From: Favolaschia claudopus
Lineage: Eukaryota; Basidiomycota; Agaricomycetes; Agaricales; Mycenaceae
Assembly (NCBI GenBank): GCA_037176885.1
Contig: JAWWNJ010000045.1
Location: forward strand, 806,001-870,000
DNA: 64,000 nt
Reading direction: 5' to 3'
Both the position numbers and the translations under genes were made by a program. The notes under the pieces are model-generated. The model saw only the letters and a list, made by a program, of their open reading frames with translations, was not told the DNA's origin and ran no database searches. Shown one piece after another: positions 58,014 to 64,000 of the stretch. Each line of letters begins with the position of its first letter. The stretch's first letter is position 1.

Positions 58014-58557
58014 TTATTAGGGCCGCTGGGGAGCGGATAATGTTATCATTCTAATTATGACTTTTCCCTCTGCTACCTTTTACTTCTTTGACTTTCTTTC
58101 CTTCTTGCAATTCTTCTTGAACTCATTCATTCATCTTTGCATAAATAACGACCCTAGACACGATCATGACAATTTTCTGCTACTAGTACTGCACTACGTT
58201 ATACAAGACATATCATGTACACTAGAGTATCTACCACCCCAATGCGAATCTGCTGCATTCGGTAACAATTGCATTCTGGACACCGTACAACTCTTCACAA
58301 AAACAAAACAAGCAAGAGCCAAACAAGCAAACAATCCTGCCAAAAACGATGCTGTAGATGGATGGTAGTTGAGATGTACGAGCAATTAAAAGCTACACTT
58401 GTAGTATGTACGTTTACGAAACCCATGCTGAACGCCTCACGGCGAAAACTCCAACCCAACACAATGCACATTCACAAGCAGGAATACGAGCGGCGCAACC
58501 CGATCCCTCCTCTCTTCCTCTTCCCCTTCACCCTTCTCCTTCTCCTCGATCCGACGC
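58014..58557. other. Convergent 3' region between DUF4048 and BUR1 genes
   Basis: The T-rich sequence after 58050 looks like a 3' untranslated region. No gene recognised. Confidence 0.45.
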
Positions 58558-61494
58558 CTACCCATAATTCAGCGGCTCGCCAGAAGGACGCGGCCTCCCC
58601 GGCGGCGGCGGGAGCTGCCCCTGCGGCGCCATCGGCCGCGCAGGCAACCCCGGCGGAAGGTTCATCGGCCGCCCAGGGCCACCACCAGGTCCAGGACCAC
58701 CCATATTGTTGTTGTTTCGCGGCGGCGCGTCCTGCCTCCTCGGCTGCCAATTATTCGGGTTCGGCGGACCACCGCCGCCATGACCATCCCGTCTATTATC
58801 ATTGGCATAGCCCCGCGCCGGAGGCGGCTGCCAACCGCCACCACCACCCTGGTTCTGATTTCCATGGGGGTTGTTCATGTTGTTCATGTTGTTGGGCGGC
58901 GGGGGCCCGTACCCAGGCGGGGGCGGACCGTTGTTGTTGTAGGGCGGGGGACGAGGCTGCCAACCAGGGGGCGGGTGTTGCGGGGGAATGACACCAGGGG
59001 GCGGAGGGCGGTATTGTCGATGTGGGTCCATGTGGGGAGGGGGACCTGCAAATTGCTGTTGCTGTTGTTGTTGTTGCTGCTGCTGATGGTGCTGCTGCTG
59101 CTGTTGATACCGACCGCGCTTGTCGAATTCGTGCGAAGCTTCGTATTGCGGAAGTCTGGATAGAAGGATTAATATTGAAAGAAAGATTTCCCAAACGAAC
59201 AGATGGGTTCACGTTTTAGGATCGGCAGGCAACGGGTCGGTCCAGAAATAATCGTGGTCAAGAGCCTGTGCGGCAGTGATACGGTCTCGAGGATTACATG
59301 TGAGTAACCGGTCGAGCAAGTCGCACGTATCTTTCCCGATACTTCATGTCAAATCTTGATCAGCTATGAATAAACTCCAACACCAAAAACCCACGTACTG
59401 CTCGTAATTCGTCCTCAACTTGCGCAAATGATTATTGAACCGCTTAACCCCATCACACCCCGGCAACGAATCAAAATTCGGCCAGCTATGCTGATTCGGC
59501 GACCCACAAAGAATCCAAATCTTCTCCAGCTGGTCCAGATCAGACGTCCCCGGCAAAATCGGCCTCCGCATGAACATCTCGCCCAGCACACAGCCAATCC
59601 CCCACATATCCACTTCACCACCGTACTGCCGAGCACCCAACAACAACTCCGGCGGGCGATACCACCGCGTCACGACGCAATTAGTGTACTTGCGCTCCTT
59701 GCCGCCCCGATTCGGGTTGTCCCCGTGGTCGAACGCGCGCGCGAGACCGAAGTCCGCGATGAGCAGCATCCCGGAGTTGCTGATGAGCAAGTTCGCAGCT
59801 TTCATGTCTCGGTGCAAGATGTGATTCTGCAATAAGAAAAAGAAAACACGCGTAAAAAGTGGCGTTGGCTAGAAGCGCGAATCAACGTACACGGTGCATA
59901 TACTCCGTGCCTTCCAACAGCTGCTTCATGTAAAGCTTGATCTGGCTGGGCTGCAGTTTTACGCGTTCATTTTCCAGCAAGCCCGCAAGGTCGTGGTCCA
60001 TGTACGGAAAGACCATATACACAGACAACGCCTCCGAAGCGGTGCTGCGCACAACGAACATGTCGATGACGCCAATAATCGCAGGGTGGTCGAGTGCTTT
60101 CAGAATTTTGATCTCGCGCAGCGCCGTCACAGGCATGCCCTCCTTTTCGTTGTGCATGAGAATTCGCTTCAAAGCGACAGCACGCCCAGTCGCAGTATGA
60201 ACGGCTTTGTGCACCTCGCTGCACATTTTTAGTATTTTTTGCTTAGAGAGTAGTAGAAAACGCACCCAAAAGTGCCCTCGCCGAGCTTCGTCGTGACCTG
60301 GTAATCGTTCTGGTTCCCGCACCCCTTGAAAATCCGCCCATACGCCTTCTCCTCCTCGAGCGGCGACCGACGCGGGGCAAGAGGCTTGCGAATGCGGACG
60401 GCGTCTTTTCGGACGGTGTCTGGAGGTTGGGGCGGGGGTTGTTTCGGAGGCGGGGGTTCGAGCGGCGGAGGAGTTCGTGTAGCGAGAGGAGCAGGGGGTT
60501 TGGGAGGTAGAGATGACGGCGGCCGGGGAAGGAAGTGCGGGGGAGGTGGGAGGGTAGGTGGAGGAGGTAGAAATCGACCCTGTAGTCGAATGTCGGGAGG
60601 CGGTGGGGGAGGTGGAGACGTGTTAGGCGGAGGGGGCTGCAGTGGCGGAGGCGGTGGTTGCTGCGGCGGGGGTGGTGGAGACTGCCGGCGCGTCCGGTGC
60701 GGAGAAGGAGGGGGACGCGGTGAAGAGGCACGCGTCGAGGTGCGAGGAGAGACTGGTCTGTAACTGTCGTATCCTACGTGGGGCGGGGGAGACACCGGCC
60801 GATACGGGTCATGGTGGTGGTTGTAGTGATGAGTGCGGGGCGAGGATCGTTCATACCGTCCCGGTCCGGGAGCATAGCTGTCCCACCCATCCTCACGTCG
60901 GGCCCATTCACGAGCGTCTCCGCGTGGTTCATGGCGAACATCTTGTCGAGGACGATAGCTGCGGTCGCGGTCATCGTGCCAATGATTGTCTCGGCCTCGG
61001 TCTTCGTGACGATAATCCCGAGGCGAGGGAAATCGCAAATCCTCCGAGTGGTGACCTATGCGATGCTGAAGCAAAGGCGAGCGACGTGGCGAAGGTGAGC
61101 GTCTGTCGCGAGGATTTCGAGGGTGTCTATTCGACGCAGAGGCTGTTTCCCAGTGGTCGGACACGCGTGGCTGGTTTCTCTTGGAATCTCCGTCTCGACC
61201 GCGACGGTCGTCGTCCCTAGGCCGGTCGTATGAGGCGGGTTCCTTGGTGTCGAATACATTGATATTGCGAGGCGCCGCTTGTGCTGGCTGGGCCTTGCGT
61301 TGTTTAAAAGGAAAGGGGATTTTGACATTACTAGTGGAGGGCTTCGGGGCTGATTTGGCGGGCAAAGACTTGGTTGTCTTGGGCCGGTCATCGTCGAGCT
61401 CGCCTTCTTCTGGCGGTGAGGACGAGTGGGGTCGCTTCGAGCGGCGTGCACCGTCTGGAGAGCGTGAAGCTGGCCGTTTAGAGGAAGAGGGCAT
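58558..61494 (-). CDS. BUR1: CTD kinase Bur1/CDK9-type cyclin-dependent kinase
   Basis: Five exons (61494-60266, 60218-59891, 59826-59399, 59341-59213, 59155-58558) give 903 residues. About 385 N-terminal residues are Arg/Asp/Ser- then Pro-rich. The kinase begins [20 protein letters not shown]; the PSTAIRE-type helix is [13 protein letters not shown]. Then come [14 protein letters not shown], the magnesium loop [28 protein letters not shown] and the last helices with [19 protein letters not shown]. The C-terminal 200 residues are Gln-, Pro-, Gly- and Asn-rich. Bur1 with its cyclin phosphorylates RNA polymerase II CTD and Spt5 during elongation. The insert [17 protein letters not shown] in the activation loop is typical of Bur1/CDK9. 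The annotated start is the ATG at 61494. The long Pro-rich front is longer than in yeast Bur1. Confidence 0.92.
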
Positions 61495-63052
61495 CAACTG
61501 TCCCTAACACAACCAAACACTCAAATGGCCACGAATTTAAGCGAAAAAACAATGGGCTCGAACGTCGGGCTCGACTGTCGGGGCTGGACGTCGCGACGAG
61601 GTCTGCTGGGTGTCTTTGAATGGGCAGGTGACCGCAAGTCGACTCAGGCTGCGTAAATTCTCGTATTCTCGGTCGAAATTGGTGTTTGCTTCAGGTCGAG
61701 GACGGGCCTCTATTTCCGCAATGGGTTAGAGATTGTGAATATTCTCCTCATGGAAAATATACATCTGAAACTGGCTGCTAGACCTAGGCTGCTCAGGGTC
61801 GCAAACGTCTCTAAAACGAAGAGATGACGGGGGCAAAAGAGAAAGAACTTGAGGTGTCACATATTTTTGTCACGCTCTGCACCTTGTCATACCCCATTCT
61901 CGCCTGAAGCCTTGATTAAGCTTGATTCACGAGCTTTCTTGGCTCAGAGGGTTTCTTGTCACTCTATTTTCTTACCATAAAAGCAGCGATTCTCGGGGCA
62001 AAAAAACGCGGCTTCAATCAACACTTGCAGAATTCCGCAAGACCCTTTCTCGCCGCACAACCGTTGCCTGACTAGCTAGGACTCGGTCCCCATTTTTGTT
62101 TATGCGGGGCCACAACGCGACGGAACATAACATATTTCTTGAAGAGGGCTTCCTTGCTAAGTTAGCGTATCTGTTCCTGCAGCTCATGAGGTCGCCTCTG
62201 TAAACCCAAGTGTTACACTTACATGCGCTCAATCTCGTACTTGCATAATCCACGACCTCTCTGTCACTATACCCTCTCTCGCGCAACGACTTCATATCAA
62301 TACATTGCCAAATTGACCACGGTCTTACTGCAGCGGCAATGTATACATCTTGGATGGAATATCTCAAACGGAATTTGCGATGCAATGGTTGGAAAACAAT
62401 GCTTCTCGTTCATCAGAGTCAGAGAACGGCAATACACTGGAGAAATTCCCGTTCATCGCAGTAGAAACTGACTCACAAGACACCTAACATGCTCGCCACG
62501 GAGCCATTCGACTCACGACCGCTGGTGAAGTCGCAGAAAACGAGTAGCTGCACGCACGCTTTTGACTGCACGTAGCCGCTCGGAAAGTCTTAGACTGAGT
62601 CGAACTTATGGAATATTCGACCATGGCTCCGTCTTCAGCATGCTCATTTCGTTTGTATTCGTGTGCAGCGAGTTCGAACTCATTTGCGGATCTGCAAAGC
62701 AGCTGCTAGGATCAAGGGCCAAGCCACTGCGCCGAAAAAAAAAACATTACTGTACCTTCGCGCCTCAATCGCAGTATTTCTACACTTTCTGTATTTTTAC
62801 TGTACCAGAGATTTTGCTTCACCTCGAATTTTCCGTGTTTATCTCCGAGTCAATTACCAAGTCTAATCAAGTTACGGCGAACTCCTTGAGTGTGCGGCCG
62901 TCGTGCATTTAGCGGTTTGACACAAGGTCATGCCAGTTACCCGGGAAACCACGCAGCGACCTGAGAAGTAGCGACATTCACGTACGAAACCATTCAATTG
63001 ACACCCGAAGACAAGGCATGAAAGAGGGTCGAACGAAAGGAAAGCTCCAATC
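61495..63052. other. Intergenic, no gene recognised
   Basis: About 1.5 kb. The left part is the BUR1 promoter region. ORFs at 62014-62385 - and 62562-62912 + have no recognisable features. Confidence 0.45.
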
Positions 63053-64000
63053 TCACAAAGCATTCACAAAGACCTGCAACGCCTCTTCAGGCTCCTCCCA
63101 GTGGTACTGCAAAAATACATGTCAGACAGCCTCAGGAACCGCGAGGCGCGCAAAATACACTCACAAAGTGGTTTGCCCCAGGAATGAGCACCGTCTTAAG
63201 CTCTCCACCCCGCGCCTCATTTTCACTCTCAAGCGACCACATGGCAGCTATAGCATACGACGCGCTCCGTTCACCAGCAATGAAACTGGTTTTCAATGCC
63301 GGAACGAGGCTTTTGATACTTTCCGAGAAGGAAGCCTTGTTGAGATTAGCTGCGGCTTGCGCCTGGCTCATAAACAGAGGTGCAAACTCCTCCGGACCCA
63401 TATCGACAATAGTGTCAAACTCTTCTCGGGTCATACTGTAGACGGAGGGGCGGCGGTACGGAGAAGGCAAGTGATAATTCAGCACTTTCAGATCCTTAGT
63501 CGCGAGATCGCCGTGGTCGAAGAACGACGTGATCCAGTTAGTAAACATGGGGGTATGTTTTTCTGCTGGCATTGATTTGTCCATGTGGGGAAACCAATTG
63601 TCGGGCGGGAGCGGCAGTCCGATTACAATGGACGGAGCCTCTGAATGTATTGCCTAATTTAAATATGCACGACCTTCATATCAAATAAAAGCCGCGACTG
63701 ACCATACATGATATGCGCTCTCAGATGCGACTTGAGTCGGGTCTGAGCTCCGGCAGACAAACCGTCGATATTGGCGACGGCAGCACAAGTGAGATTGTTC
63801 CCCGCCGACCAGCCAAGAAATGCCACACCTCCCGTTTTTCTATCAGCGGAGATGGAGGGAAGGTTGTTCTTCTCTATGAATGTGGCGGCGAAGTTGGCCA
63901 GCTCGATACCACGGCTAGCAAGGAACTTGGTCTTTTCGTCTTCCGAACCCGTAATCGGAACGGCGGCCTCAGGTCCGAAGGGTGTGGATCCCTCGTATTG
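63053..64000 (-). CDS. Alpha/beta hydrolase fold protein (5' part outside the window)
   Basis: Three exons are visible: 64000-63703 (continuing off the edge), 63640-63165 and 63106-63053. The first reads QYEGSTPFGPEAAVPITGSE, then TGGVAFLGWSAGNNLTCAAV, a nucleophile elbow GWSAG with catalytic Ser. The second contains APSIVIGLPLPPDNWFP, a helical lid region (MDKSMPAEKHTPMFTNWI, RRPSVYSMTREEF) and VLIPGANHF, where the His is the likely catalytic base; the third ends YHWEEPEEALQVFVNAL. Similar basidiomycete proteins are annotated as alpha/beta hydrolases without known substrate. The N-terminal oxyanion loop region is missing from the window. Confidence 0.85.

Noticed and set aside
60326..61220. 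Gly-rich ORFs on the + strand opposite BUR1
   Set aside because: They are the complement of the Pro-rich region of BUR1 and have no independent features.

Overview
The window is nuclear DNA from a filamentous basidiomycete, most likely an Agaricomycete. Genes are dense and cut by many very short GT-AG introns (about 40 to 80 bp, up to 13 per gene). They encode nuclear eukaryotic proteins (Atg12, eIF3g, eL42, complex I 51 kDa subunit, Kar5, Bur1), and a CYP63-like P450 and a DUF4048 protein fit the same lineage. Exon coordinates come from joining reading frames across splice sites by eye. In most recognised genes the exon lengths sum to a multiple of three and the product has the family's usual length.

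Layout. 1-10.6 kb: partial MTH1-like Nudix gene, D-amino-acid oxidase, a 75-bp tandem array with C7G7 palindromes, a NADAR N-glycosidase, an unrecognised gene, S-adenosylhomocysteinase and, divergent from it, tRNA 2'-phosphotransferase Tpt1. 11.5-23.6 kb: Som1-like mitochondrial protein, a 273-bp MITE with 8-bp target duplication, an uncharacterised protein, a wrecked glutathione S-transferase, the karyogamy protein Kar5, and a large CCCH/RBR ubiquitin ligase. 23.9-29.9 kb is a repeat island: a 1.1-1.2 kb inverted duplication with two divergent small Asn/His/Ser- and Gly-rich genes, a LINE relic, and a pyrimidine-rich tract.

30-45.3 kb is housekeeping-rich: MFS transporter, thioredoxin, eIF3g back to back with complex I NDUFV1, mitoribosomal uL29m (MRPL4) back to back with ATG12 (60 bp between start codons), CYP63-like P450, ribosomal eL42, and an Old Yellow Enzyme. 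46.8-52.1 kb is a second repeat island: an inverted-repeat element carrying telomere-like CCCTAA units, two strand-biased polypyrimidine repeats, an F-box gene between them, and a decayed partial copy of the MFS gene from 30 kb. 52.4-64 kb: a secreted RNase T1-like protein on a Lys/Ala/Pro repeat stalk, TPR debris, ATP synthase subunit k, a DUF4048 protein, the CTD kinase Bur1, and a partial alpha/beta hydrolase.

I see no operon-like pathway cluster. The most unusual items are the inverted small-gene pair, the CCCH-RBR ligase with a visible exon duplication, the secreted RNase-like protein, and the structured repeats. No rRNA, convincing tRNA or CRISPR array was found.
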